Positions 1 through 7,559 of a stretch of 27,651 bases of DNA are shown one piece after another (the stretch's first letter is position 1; each line of letters opens with the position of its first letter). This stretch comes from Delta-02 sp964513565 (GTDB lineage Bacteria > Desulfobacterota > Syntrophorhabdia > Syntrophorhabdales > Syntrophorhabdaceae). The position numbers were made by a program, and so were the translations under genes. The stretch spans positions 1-27,651 of the forward strand of contig CAZENE010000041.1 in assembly GCA_964513565.1 (NCBI GenBank), written 5' to 3'. A model generated the notes under the pieces. It was not told the origin of the DNA, made no database searches, and saw only the letters and a list, made by a program, of their open reading frames with translations.

Positions 1-68
1 CGCCGCCGCCCCCCGACCAGAGGGCTGTGGTGAAGAAGGCAAAGGAAGCGGCTGCTAATCAGAATTGA
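1..68 (+). CDS. C-terminal end of an upstream gene (partial)
   Basis: An open frame enters from the left edge (first whole codon at base 3) and stops at TGA 66-68. The visible tail starts with four prolines and becomes rich in Lys, Ala and Glu (KKAKEAAANQN at the end). This is too little to name a family. The codon pattern and the short gap to the next start at 101 suggest the tail of a real gene in the same transcription unit. A chance open frame of about 22 codons is also possible. Confidence 0.4.
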   Translation, partial: PPPPDQRAVVKKAKEAAANQN

Positions 69-100
69 TGGGCTCGTATATAGTTTAGGAAGGGATTTAC

Positions 101-295
101 ATGATTGAGAAAATAGGTGATAAGGAAAAAATAATACTCGATGCAGCCTTTGAAAAGGAGGGTAAAAAGACCCTGGCGTGTGCTGTAGCCGTATATTTAT
201 CTCAGGAATATGACATTTCGCTGAAAGAGATCGGCCAGACGTGTAATGTGCACGGCATCAAGATAACCGACTGCAGGCTGGGATGTTTTAAGTAA
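101..295 (+). CDS. Small 64-aa protein with C-terminal CRLGCF motif, next to formate dehydrogenase
   Basis: The start has a good ribosome site (AGGAAGG, about 8 bases upstream of ATG 101). The protein begins with a charged helix, then an Ala/Val-rich helix containing a Cys (TLACAVAVYL). A helix-turn-helix-like stretch (ISLKEIGQTCNVHGIKI) follows, and the end is TDCRLGCFK. Four cysteines in 64 residues suggest metal binding or redox chemistry, but I cannot assign a function. From memory, small proteins ending in a C-x-LGCF motif occur near molybdopterin oxidoreductases; this is not verified. It lies 218 bp upstream of the formate dehydrogenase on the same strand, with a hairpin between, so it may be a regulator or accessory factor or simply a neighbour. 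Confidence 0.65.
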   Translation: MIEKIGDKEKIILDAAFEKEGKKTLACAVAVYLSQEYDISLKEIGQTCNVHGIKITDCRLGCFK

Positions 296-307
296 ATACA
301 CGATGCT

Positions 308-354
308 TGATAGTATTCGGCGGACATACCCCCCCGTTGTGCCGGATACTATCA
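308..354 (+). terminator. Terminator-like hairpin before fdhA
   Basis: A long inverted repeat lies 13 bases after the 64-aa gene. The left arm is TGATAGTATTCGGC (308-321) and the right arm is GCCGGATACTATCA (341-354), which pair over 14 bp with one G-U, around a C-rich loop. No clear T-run follows, so this may be a Rho-dependent end, an mRNA-stability stem or an operator rather than a classical intrinsic terminator. The rest of 355-513 is AT-rich with no gene. A TATAAT at 488-493 sits just before the fdhA ribosome site but has no convincing -35 box. Confidence 0.5.
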
Positions 355-513
355 TCTATACCGAAAATTTCGATTCCTCGTTCTCAATAGAGAACAAAAT
401 TATATTGGTTTTTATGTCATATTATGGTTAAATAACAACCGTTAATGACTAAAATACATCTCTGGAAACTAATAATTACCACAGTACTATAATGAGAACT
501 TCAAGGAGGGTTT

Positions 514-3195
514 ATGGAGCTTGTCATTGATGGAAAAACATGTACGGGCAATGAGGGCCAAACACTGCTCGATGTGGCGCGGGCGAACGGGTTTGAGATC
601 CCGACGCTCTGTCATCTGCCCGGTCTTGAGCCTACAGGGGCATGCCGCATTTGTGTCGTGGAAGTAGAGGGGATGCGAAATCTGGTCGCATCCTGTTCCA
701 CCCCGGCGTTGCAAGGCATGATCGTTCATACAAACAACGAACGGGTCCGCAGCGCCCGCCGGTTCATCGTGGAATTACTTGTATCCTGTCACCCGCTTGA
801 TTGCATGACATGTGAAAAATCCGGTGACTGTACTCTGCAAAACCTGGCATACGACCTTGGGGTTGCGTCGACCCGGATGATCGGCGAGAAATATGATTAT
901 CCTGTCGATAACTCAAATCCGTTCATTACACGTGATTATAACAAATGCATCCTGTGCCAGAAATGTGTCCGGGTCTGTAAGGAGATCCAGGGCATCGAAG
1001 CCATTAAAATGACGAATCGCGGTTTTGAAACGAAAGTCGCCACTGCGTATGACACGACCCTTCAGGAAAGCAATTGCGTCTTTTGCGGGCAGTGCGTGCA
1101 GGTGTGTCCGGTAGGTGCACTCACCGAGACGAAATCGACAGGCCTCGGCCGTGCCTGGGAACTTACAAAGGTCAGAACGACATGTCCTTACTGTGGTGTT
1201 GGATGCCAGTTGCACCTCCATATGAAGGGAGAGCAGATCGTTAGGGTCACAGGTGTCGAAGACGCATCGCCCAACAAAGGGCGGTTATGCGTCAAGGGCC
1301 GGTTTGGTTACGATTTTATTTATTCCAAGGACCGGCTGACAACTCCGCTCATAAGAGAGAATGGGGCTTTTCGCAAGGCCTCGTGGGACGAGGCCTTGGA
1401 CCTCGTTGCTTCCAAATTCAAGCAAATCATTACAGAAAACGGTCCTGATGCAATAGCAGGCGTCAGTTGCGCCCGCAGTATCAACGAAGACTCTTATCAG
1501 ATGCAGAAATTTTTTCGCGCGGTGATCGGGACCAATAATATCGATCACTGCGCCCGAACCTGACACGCTCCGACGGTCGCCGGTCTGGCGCAATCATTTG
1601 GTTCCGGAGCAATGACAAATTCCTTTGGTGAATTCGCTGATGCAAGATTGTTTCTTTGTATAGGGACAAATATGACGGAAGCACACCCTGTAGCCGCTAC
1701 ATTTCTCAAGAATGCACTCAGTAAAGGGGCAAAACTGATCGTTGTCGATCCCAGATTACAGCCGCTCGCCAAACTTGCCGACATACACTGCCAGATCAAG
1801 GTTGGCAGTGACATCGCTTTTCTCAACGGCCTGATGAATGTCATCATCACCGAAAATTTGTATGATAAGAATTTTGTGGAGTCCAGGTGCGATAATTTCG
1901 AGCCCTTCAGGAAAAAAATAATGGAATACCCAGTGGACCGGGCAGCGGAAATTTCGGGCGTTGACGCTGATGCCATCCGAAGGGTAGCGCGGATGCTTGC
2001 CGAGATTAAACCCGCCATGCTGTGCTATACACTCGGTATTACCGAGCATACGACAGGAAAAGACAACGTCATGAGCACTGCGAACCTTCAGCTGCTTCTC
2101 GGGAATATGGGTCTGCCTTCGGCGGGGGTTAACCCCCTTCGCGGACAGAATAATGTACAGGGCGCCTGCGACATGGGTGCATTACCCAATGTATTCCCGG
2201 GTTACCAGAAGGTTGTAGATCCTGCGATAACCGAAAAATTCGTGAAGGCATGGGGGGTCAAAACATTGCCGAACACGAACGGATTAATGATGCCCCAGAT
2301 GATGGAAGGCCTTGTTGACAGGAAGATCCGGGCATTCTACGTGTTCGGTGAGAACCTCGCCAATACGGAGCCGGATATCCGCAAGGTCGAACATGAATTG
2401 TCGTCGGCCGAGTTTCTTGTATGCCAGGATATATTCCCGACCGAGACGACCCGGTTTGCCCATGTGGTTTTTCCTGCGGCAGCATGGAGCGAGGATGACG
2501 GCACATTCGCAAGCAGTGAAAGAAGGGTTAATCGTGTTCGTAAAGTTAAGACCCCGCCGGGTCAGGCGAAACCCAACTGGTGGATCTTTAAAGAACTGGC
2601 CAAAAGAATGGGCCACGTATGGGCCTCGAACAGTGCGCGGGAGATATGGGACAACGAAGTCTCCGTTCTTGCGCCAGCACTCGGCGGTATCAAATATGAC
2701 CGGATCGAAAAAGATGGTCTGCAATGGCCATGTCCGACTCTGGAACATCCGGGTACGCAATTCCTCCATCGTGACGGCGTGTTTTCTCACGGGAAAGGAA
2801 TTTTTAACCCGGTAGATTGGAAACCCCCTGCGGAGGTAACGGATGCGGAGTATCCCTTTGTCCTGAGCACCGGCCGCAGGCTCTTTCATTATCATACCCG
2901 GACGCAAACCGGGCGATCGGGCCTTAATTTCCTTATGTCCGAAGAGATTGTAGATATTTCCGAAGCTGACGCCCAAAAACTCGGTATAGCCCCGGACGAA
3001 TATGTAAAGGTGCGGTCAAGGCGCGGTGAGGTGAAAATAAGGGCCCGGGTAACACCGCAGGTGCCGGAGGGCATGGTATGGATGTCATTCCATTTCCGTG
3101 ATGGTTCTGCCAACTGGCTTACGAACGCAGTCTATGATCCCAATACGTTGACTGCGGAATACAAGGCATGCGCAGTTGCCGTAGAGAGGTTATAA
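514..3195 (+). CDS. fdhA: Selenocysteine-containing formate dehydrogenase, alpha subunit (UGA read through at 1561)
   Basis: Catalytic molybdopterin (Mo or W) subunit that oxidises formate to CO2, or the reverse. Frame 514-1560 continues in the same frame after a single TGA at 1561-1563 to TAA at 3195, giving 893 residues with Sec at 350. The context HCART-U-HAPTVAGLA matches the FdhF/FdhA active site, with His351 next to Sec. Domains: NuoG-like 2Fe-2S (C33, C44, C47, C61); His/Cys cluster (H93, C97, C100, C106); two 4Fe-4S sites (C145-C155 and C188-C198); the bis-MGD domain cluster (C224, C227, C231); and a C-terminal dinucleotide-binding domain. The fused ferredoxin-like N-terminus is typical of soluble NAD- or hydrogenase-linked enzymes. 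No NuoE/F-type or other partner subunit lies nearby. Ribosome site AAGGAGGG precedes ATG 514. Automated annotation would split this gene in two at the TGA. Confidence 0.95.
1561..1592 (+). promoter_or_regulatory. Sec codon UGA and bacterial SECIS-like hairpin
   Basis: Directly after UGA 1561-1563 the mRNA can fold CGCC (1578-1581), loop GGUCU (1582-1586), GGCG (1587-1590). A bulged U sits at 1577 and G1576 can pair with C1591. The E. coli fdhF element, as I remember it (GGTTGCAGGTCTGCACC), has the same GGUC apical loop, a bulged U, and the loop at the same distance (GGU starts 21 bases after the U of UGA). This is the SelB-binding design. The hairpin lies inside the coding frame, as bacterial SECIS elements do. 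Confidence 0.85.
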
Positions 3196-3196
3196 A

Positions 3197-3793
3197 ATGA
3201 CTATTAATCCCGCATTGCGGACACCGCGAGAGGTTGCCGGTTATTCTTTCGAGGAATATAGAGAAATGGTAAGGCAATTTCATGGTTCCGAAGCCCCCGG
3301 GTTGCTTGTAGGGGGTTTCATGATCGCCCTGGCTTTACGAAATATTCCGGCAAATAGCCTTTATGACGCGATCAGTGAAACCAAGAATTGCCTTCCTGAT
3401 GCAATACAACTGCTGACGCCCTGTACGGTGGGGAATGGCTGGCTGAAGATACTGTCCCTCGGTCGATACGCACTGACGCTGTATGATAAGATAGACAGTG
3501 ATCATCACGGGATACGGGTTTTCCTCGATCACCGGAAATTTGTGGATTGGCCTGAGATCCATTCATGGTTTTTCAAGTTGAAGGCATCTAAAGTACAATC
3601 CCAGCGTGAATTAATCGATGAGATAAAAGAGGCAGGAGAAACTATCCTGGGAATTCAGCGCGTGCGCGTGGCCGCCGGGTTCTCCGTAAAGAAATCTAAG
3701 GGCAAGATCGTTGTGTGCCCGAAATGTGATGAGGCATACCCTGTTCAGGATGGTCCTGTTTGTCTGGCCTGCCAAGGGGGTGGCTATTTTTAG
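3197..3793 (+). CDS. FmdE-family protein with C-terminal zinc ribbon
   Basis: 198 aa, starting one base after the fdhA stop with its own AGAGAGG site, so almost certainly co-transcribed with fdhA. The N-terminal part matches the FmdE family, named after formylmethanofuran dehydrogenase subunit E (EYREMVRQFHG, then KNCLPDAIQLLTPCTVGNGW around residues 70-90). The C-terminus is a zinc ribbon with C174, C177, C189 and C192. The family motif HGHxCPG is here HGSEAPG, so the second His and the Cys are missing. FmdE-like proteins are often found beside molybdopterin oxidoreductases in organisms without methanofuran, and their role is unclear. An accessory or maturation role for this formate dehydrogenase is an inference from position only. 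Confidence 0.8.
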   Translation: MTINPALRTPREVAGYSFEEYREMVRQFHGSEAPGLLVGGFMIALALRNIPANSLYDAISETKNCLPDAIQLLTPCTVGNGWLKILSLGRYALTLYDKIDSDHHGIRVFLDHRKFVDWPEIHSWFFKLKASKVQSQRELIDEIKEAGETILGIQRVRVAAGFSVKKSKGKIVVCPKCDEAYPVQDGPVCLACQGGGYF

Positions 3794-3814
3794 GGTAAAC
3801 AACAAGCGGTTGGC

Positions 3815-4228
3815 ATGAAGATCATGCAGAAGCCGAACCCGAAGATCGTAACCGTAGCCGTAATTGAGAAACATGGCAACATTCTGATAGGCAGGAGAAA
3901 ACGGGGCAAGTATCATGCCGGGGTATGGGAATTTCCGGGGGGCACTGTCGAAGACGGCGAGACGTGTGAACAGTGCCTCTTACGGGAATTGCGGGAAGAA
4001 TTCGATGTCGAAGCGCGGATAAGAAGATTTATCTGCAGTTGCGACTACAATTACTCCACCGATTTCTCAGTCAGGCTTCTGGTATATCTGACCAGGCTTG
4101 TTTCCGGTAACTTAACGCTTCATGCCCATGATGAGATACGCTGGGTACAGCCCAGAGAGTTGCACCATTACATGCAGGGTACTCCAGGCCAATTCATCGT
4201 TGAAAAATTATCCACCCTTACCGTTTGA
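3815..4228 (+). CDS. Nudix hydrolase (MutT-like)
   Basis: 137 aa with a clear Nudix box G-x5-E-x7-REUxEE: G43, E49, R57, E58, E61, E62. The usual Gly after it is Asp64. The upstream WEFPGG (38-43) and the early strand with IGRRKRG are typical of MutT-type 8-oxo-dGTP/NTP pyrophosphohydrolases that clean the nucleotide pool; other nucleoside-diphosphate substrates cannot be excluded. The start could be Met1 (3815) or Met4 (3824); neither has a strong ribosome site. It follows the FmdE-like gene by 21 bases and may be the last gene of the fdhA unit, because a promoter-like box appears just after its stop. Confidence 0.85.
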   Translation: MKIMQKPNPKIVTVAVIEKHGNILIGRRKRGKYHAGVWEFPGGTVEDGETCEQCLLRELREEFDVEARIRRFICSCDYNYSTDFSVRLLVYLTRLVSGNLTLHAHDEIRWVQPRELHHYMQGTPGQFIVEKLSTLTV

Positions 4229-4234
4229 CTCTTC

Positions 4235-4243
4235 TGTTATAAT
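4235..4243 (+). promoter_or_regulatory. Candidate extended -10 promoter
   Basis: TGTTATAAT is a perfect extended -10 (TG-n-TATAAT). It lies just after the Nudix stop and about 40 bases before the 145-aa gene start. No good -35 hexamer sits 17 bases upstream, which extended -10 promoters can tolerate. It would drive the 145-aa gene, dodecin and perhaps the FAD-Rieske gene. Confidence 0.45.
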
Positions 4244-4283
4244 AGGATAATAATTCTATCTTACTTCCCGAAGGAGTGTTTTA

Positions 4284-4721
4284 ATGGTCATCAATGAGAA
4301 AAACATCAGGTTCCTTTTTGAAACCCTGGCTTCAGTAGAGCCGCGTCTTAAACTGGTGGAATCCGAGCAATGGGATGTCCCCGAGTCGGACCCTGACGCG
4401 GAAACATTTCTTAAATTGGATGGCAGGCGCTGGGGGCGCGATCTCGAATTGTACGCCTCCGTTATCGAACTGATAGGCCCGAGAGGTGTAGCGGCGACAC
4501 TTCTTGAAGAGATCATTATCCCTTTGAGAGAATCATTTCCCGGGGCCTATGCGAAGGGTGTCGAGATGCTGCGGGATTTTGAGGTGGGCGAGGACCCTGT
4601 TAAGTGGCGCGAGATGCTCGACTCCCTCGATCACATTGAATTGGATGATTATTTCTACCCTGTCGACGAACAGCGGCTAACGGACCTTTATCCGAATACC
4701 AAAGGTTCCAACGACAAGTAA
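4284..4721 (+). CDS. Uncharacterised 145-aa acidic protein
   Basis: Start ATG 4284 has a good GAAGGAG site about 8 bases upstream. The protein is strongly acidic, rich in Glu and Asp, with no signal peptide, membrane segment or Cys pair, so a soluble cytoplasmic protein is likely. Recognisable features are a predicted helical middle (GVAATLLEEIIIPLRESFPGAYAKGVEMLRD would span roughly residues 72-102) and a C-terminal segment with DDYFYPVDEQRL. I do not recognise the family. It is 11 bases upstream of the dodecin gene and shares its strand, so the two are probably co-transcribed. Confidence 0.75.
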   Translation: MVINEKNIRFLFETLASVEPRLKLVESEQWDVPESDPDAETFLKLDGRRWGRDLELYASVIELIGPRGVAATLLEEIIIPLRESFPGAYAKGVEMLRDFEVGEDPVKWREMLDSLDHIELDDYFYPVDEQRLTDLYPNTKGSNDK

Positions 4722-4732
4722 AAGGAGATCTT

Positions 4733-4948
4733 ATGCATTATCAAGGCAGAGTCGCACGTGTGACTGAAATCGTGGCCGAATCGACGGAGAGTTTCGAGGA
4801 TGCAATAATGACGGGTTTCAAGAGGGCCTCGAAAACATTGAGAGGCATAACGGGCCTGCGCGTAAAGGAACAGTATGCGGACGTTTCCGACGGTACCATC
4901 CTAAGATTCCGGGTAACCCTCGACGTGATATTTATACTGGAGGGATAA
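4733..4948 (+). CDS. Dodecin-family protein
   Basis: 71 aa, the normal dodecin length. The pattern VARVTEIVAESTESFEDAI, then a helix with RASKTLRGI, VKEQ, and a final strand RVTLDVIFILE fits the beta-alpha-beta-beta fold of dodecin. Dodecins form hollow dodecamers that store or buffer flavins, and some bind CoA or metal. The protein contains no Trp at all. The conserved Trp that stacks on flavin or precedes VKE in relatives is replaced in the T40-G41-L42-R43 stretch, so flavin binding is uncertain. Ribosome site AAAGGAG precedes ATG 4733. The next annotated gene is a flavoprotein, which would fit flavin handling, but that is only context. Confidence 0.85.
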   Translation: MHYQGRVARVTEIVAESTESFEDAIMTGFKRASKTLRGITGLRVKEQYADVSDGTILRFRVTLDVIFILEG

Positions 4949-5017
4949 ATCCGGCAATTGGTAGTATTAACACGGCACTCACGACCGATCAATTATCCCG
5001 TCTCTACAGGAGAGGTT

Positions 5018-5098
5018 ATGACAAGCTTGAAGAATACTGATTTCCCGGTCCCGGGCAAAGCCGCGTGTTGGCATATGAATTTTCACGCCATATATTAA
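5018..5098 (+). CDS. Possible 26-aa small protein between dodecin and the FAD-Rieske gene
   Basis: ATG 5018 is preceded by a strong ribosome site (AGGAGAGG, 2-9 bases upstream) and the frame runs 26 codons to TAA at 5098. It has one Cys and reads MTSLKNTDFPVPGKAAC and onwards. It sits in the 178-bp gap before the FAD-Rieske gene, whose own site follows 17 bases later. The good ribosome site argues for translation, perhaps as a leader peptide or small protein. No homologue comes to mind, so chance is a serious alternative. Confidence 0.25.
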   Translation: MTSLKNTDFPVPGKAACWHMNFHAIY

Positions 5099-5126
5099 AG
5101 AGAATTTTGTGTAGAGGAGATAATGT

Positions 5127-6674
5127 ATGGTGAACAGATCAGAAAATGTGCCGTCAGGGCAGCATGCGTCTTTTTGGATCGAAGGTATACAGGGTCCCCA
5201 ATACCCGCAGTTGTCAGGTCCGCTCACAGTGGATGTCGCAATTGTCGGTGGCGGGATCGTCGGGATCATGTGTGCAAAACTGTTGAAAGAGGCAGGCTTT
5301 AAAGTCGCTGTCATAGAGGCTTCTCGGGTAGCCCAGGGAGTGACCGGGCATACGACGGCAAAGTTGACATCCCTGCATGGGCTTTTTTACCATGACCTCA
5401 TTAAGACAATGGGAAGGGAACGGGCAAAAATGTACGCGGATGCCAACCAGACGGCAATTCAGTATGTTGCCGCGTGTGCTTCCACAGGGAACATGGATTG
5501 CGATTTCCACAGAGAGTTTGCCTGTACATTCACTGAAACTGACAACGAGGTCGATGCTATTCAAGCCGAAGTAGACGCCGCTTTAAGCCTTGGCCTGCCT
5601 GCGGTCTATTTGAATGACATAACGCTGCCTGTAGCGTCAAAAGCGGCCATACGATTTGACGACCAGGCGTACTTTCATCCCAGAAAATTCCTTCTTAAAT
5701 GTGCCCAAGAAATACCGGGTTATGGAAGCGTCATCTGCGAGATGACACGCGTAAATAAGGTGGATGACGGGACGCCGTGCATAGTCCATACGGATAAGGG
5801 AGAAATAACTGCGCGGTTCGTCATCATTGGAAACAATTTCCCGTTCGGTATGGAAGGCCTGTATTTCGCAAAGATGGAGCCAAATCGGTCATATCTTCTC
5901 GCGGCTTCAACCAGAGACGATTTTCCATCTGGCATGTTTTATCAGGTCGAAGATCCGAACCATACAGTGCGGCTGCATGTGACGGACGCGGGAGAGAAAT
6001 TTGTCCTCGTAGGCGGGCAGGGGCATAAGACGGGGCATGTAGGGGACACGATCGAGCGCTACCGGAATATTGAAAAATTCGCTCGAGAGAGGCTGACTTT
6101 AGACTCCATCGAATACCGATGGTCAACCCAGGACAACCGGACCATTGACCGGGTTCCTTTTATTGGCCCTTTAAGCAAATCGTCAAAAAATGTTTATGTT
6201 GCGACCGGTTTTAAAGGATGGGGTATGACTCACGGTATAATCTCAGGCTTCATCCTGACGGACCTCATAGCGGGCAGGGAAAATCCGTGGGCCCCTGTTT
6301 TCGATCCCCGGCGCCACATTTCGATCCATGCGGTTGACGACCTTATAGGAATGGCCCTCGACTCGGGCAAACATCTTTTTGGGGGCCCCCTATCCAAGCT
6401 TGCTGCCTCATCGGTAGATAAATTCAAGAACGGTGAGGCAGGCCTCGCAAGGATAGAGGGGGAAACCTTTGCCGCGCATAAAGACGCTCATGGCGAACTG
6501 AGCGCCGTTTCTCCCAACTGCACACATATGGGGTGCGTTGTGAGCTGGAATAATGGGGAGGAATCGTGGGACTGCCCATGCCATGGATCCCGATTCAACC
6601 GCCATGGATTTCTCGAACATGGTCCCGCCACGAAGGACCTTGAAAAAAAGCGAGATACCGGCACCGATCAATAG
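5127..6674 (+). CDS. FAD-dependent oxidoreductase (DadA/YurR type) with C-terminal Rieske domain
   Basis: 515 aa. The N-terminal FAD-binding fold has G41-x-G43-x-x-G46 (VDVAIVGGGIVG) followed by VIEASRVAQGVTGHTT, typical of the D-amino-acid/glycine oxidase (DAO) superfamily. The C-terminus is a Rieske 2Fe-2S domain with ligands C465 and H467 (CTH) and C483 and H486 (CPCH); C470 and C485 would form the usual Rieske disulfide. The length fits this two-domain family, found in many bacteria but with no agreed substrate. A cytoplasmic amine- or amino-acid-oxidising enzyme passing electrons from FAD to the Rieske centre is the reasonable guess. Start ATG 5127 has AGGAG 7 bases upstream. The out-of-frame ATG at 5123 is not used. 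Confidence 0.9.
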   Translation: MVNRSENVPSGQHASFWIEGIQGPQYPQLSGPLTVDVAIVGGGIVGIMCAKLLKEAGFKVAVIEASRVAQGVTGHTTAKLTSLHGLFYHDLIKTMGRERAKMYADANQTAIQYVAACASTGNMDCDFHREFACTFTETDNEVDAIQAEVDAALSLGLPAVYLNDITLPVASKAAIRFDDQAYFHPRKFLLKCAQEIPGYGSVICEMTRVNKVDDGTPCIVHTDKGEITARFVIIGNNFPFGMEGLYFAKMEPNRSYLLAASTRDDFPSGMFYQVEDPNHTVRLHVTDAGEKFVLVGGQGHKTGHVGDTIERYRNIEKFARERLTLDSIEYRWSTQDNRTIDRVPFIGPLSKSSKNVYVATGFKGWGMTHGIISGFILTDLIAGRENPWAPVFDPRRHISIHAVDDLIGMALDSGKHLFGGPLSKLAASSVDKFKNGEAGLARIEGETFAAHKDAHGELSAVSPNCTHMGCVVSWNNGEESWDCPCHGSRFNRHGFLEHGPATKDLEKKRDTGTDQ

Positions 6675-6680
6675 ATCGGT

Positions 6681-7337
6681 TTAAAAGGCATAAACAAACC
6701 CGATCCCAGAGACTACATTATCTTTCACCGTCCATTGGGATTGTATGAATCTTTATTAATATCCGCTCCCGGGGACCTTGTCGTATTCTCTGCTGGCATT
6801 GGATGTCAGAGGGAAGCAGTATTGTACTACCGGCTGATTTGTAAATGCCCTGGTGACTGCTATGCTGAGGCCGGCTTTGAGCATACCATCGTGAAAACCA
6901 TTGTTTTTGAGATAACGTGTTATATGAGCCGGTCAAAAATAATTCTTTCGTTTCGTCGGCATATTTTCTTCCGTAGTTGATGTATCCTCCTGTAAGGGAC
7001 AGTTTTTGAATGGCATAAGTATGGCTCAGAGTGGTAGCAGTTTCATTCAGCCCTTTATTAAAAGTCGCTGTTTTTGTATCCCTCTGATTGGTATCCAGGT
7101 TGCCCCAGAATGTTACAGAAAAATCTCTATATGATGCGGTAAGAGACGGTTGGATGACGAGGCCACTCTGTCCCATCTCATAACCCCGAAAATATACTGA
7201 TTATATACGCCGAGGGAACCGTTCTAGGTTATCCGGGGTTCTTCGGGCTTCTTTGCTTCTTCTTCGGCCAGGGCGCAAGAAACGTGAACAAACATCGTGA
7301 CAGCTATCAACAGGGAAATGACCAGAAACCTTTTCAT
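6681..7337 (-). pseudogene. Decayed outer-membrane beta-barrel protein gene (TIGR02001-like)
   Basis: Reading leftward from ATG 7337, with an AAGAAGG ribosome site, the gene starts with a clean signal peptide (MKRFLVISLLIAVTMFV then ALAEEE). An in-frame TAG follows at 7224-7226 (codon 38). After it, GVYNQYIF and, one frame over, RGYEMGQSGLVIQPSLTASY and WGNLDTNQRDT look like the start of a TIGR02001-type barrel. Further frame changes near 6930-6900 give NGFHDGMLKAGLSIAV and QYCFPLTSNASREYDKV. A third gives INKDSYNPNG, and the last strand DNVVSGIGFVYAF ends at TAA 6681-6683. At least one nonsense and three frame changes mean no intact product. The decay is recent enough that all segments are still readable. 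Confidence 0.85.
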
Positions 7338-7352
7338 GCACAACCTTCTTGA

Positions 7353-7383
7353 ATTATGGCACACCATGACAGCTGCGCATCAA
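7353..7383 (-). promoter_or_regulatory. Candidate promoter of the outer-membrane protein pseudogene
   Basis: On the minus strand, TGCCATAAT (extended -10, box at 7358-7353) lies about 16 bases upstream of the pseudogene ATG. A TTGATG (7383-7378) sits 19 bases further upstream as a possible -35. The spacing is a little long. If real, the dead gene may still be transcribed. Confidence 0.3.
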
Positions 7384-7478
7384 GCATGCCATACGGCCTA
7401 ACCCATGGATATTAAAGATAGTGTCTATATTTATCGTGAAAACTGCGATACAAATATGTTGCTATGCACGGGATGGTA

Positions 7479-7517
7479 AGCCCGTATTCCGACAATAATA
7501 TTTATCGTCGACGGGCT
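7479..7517 (-). terminator. Hairpin downstream of the PurF-like gene
   Basis: The arms AGCCCGT (7479-7485) and ACGGGCT (7511-7517) pair perfectly. An inner CGAC/GTCG pair is offset by a bulge, around an AT-rich loop. It lies 43 bases past the PurF-like stop on the minus strand. There is no clear T-run, so it is a weak terminator or a 3'-end stem. The rest of 7338-7559 holds no gene that I can see. Confidence 0.35.
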
Positions 7518-7559
7518 ATGACAGTCTTTTTTCATGGAAAATAATTTTATACCGGGGGT

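Noticed and set aside
1561..1563. A stop that would make fdhA a pseudogene or two genes
   Set aside because: The same frame continues without a break into a matching formate dehydrogenase, the residue is the active-site Sec position, and a SECIS-like hairpin follows at the right distance.
4225..4243. TTGACT and TATAAT as a -35/-10 pair
   Set aside because: Only seven bases separate them, far too few; the extended -10 alone is the better reading.
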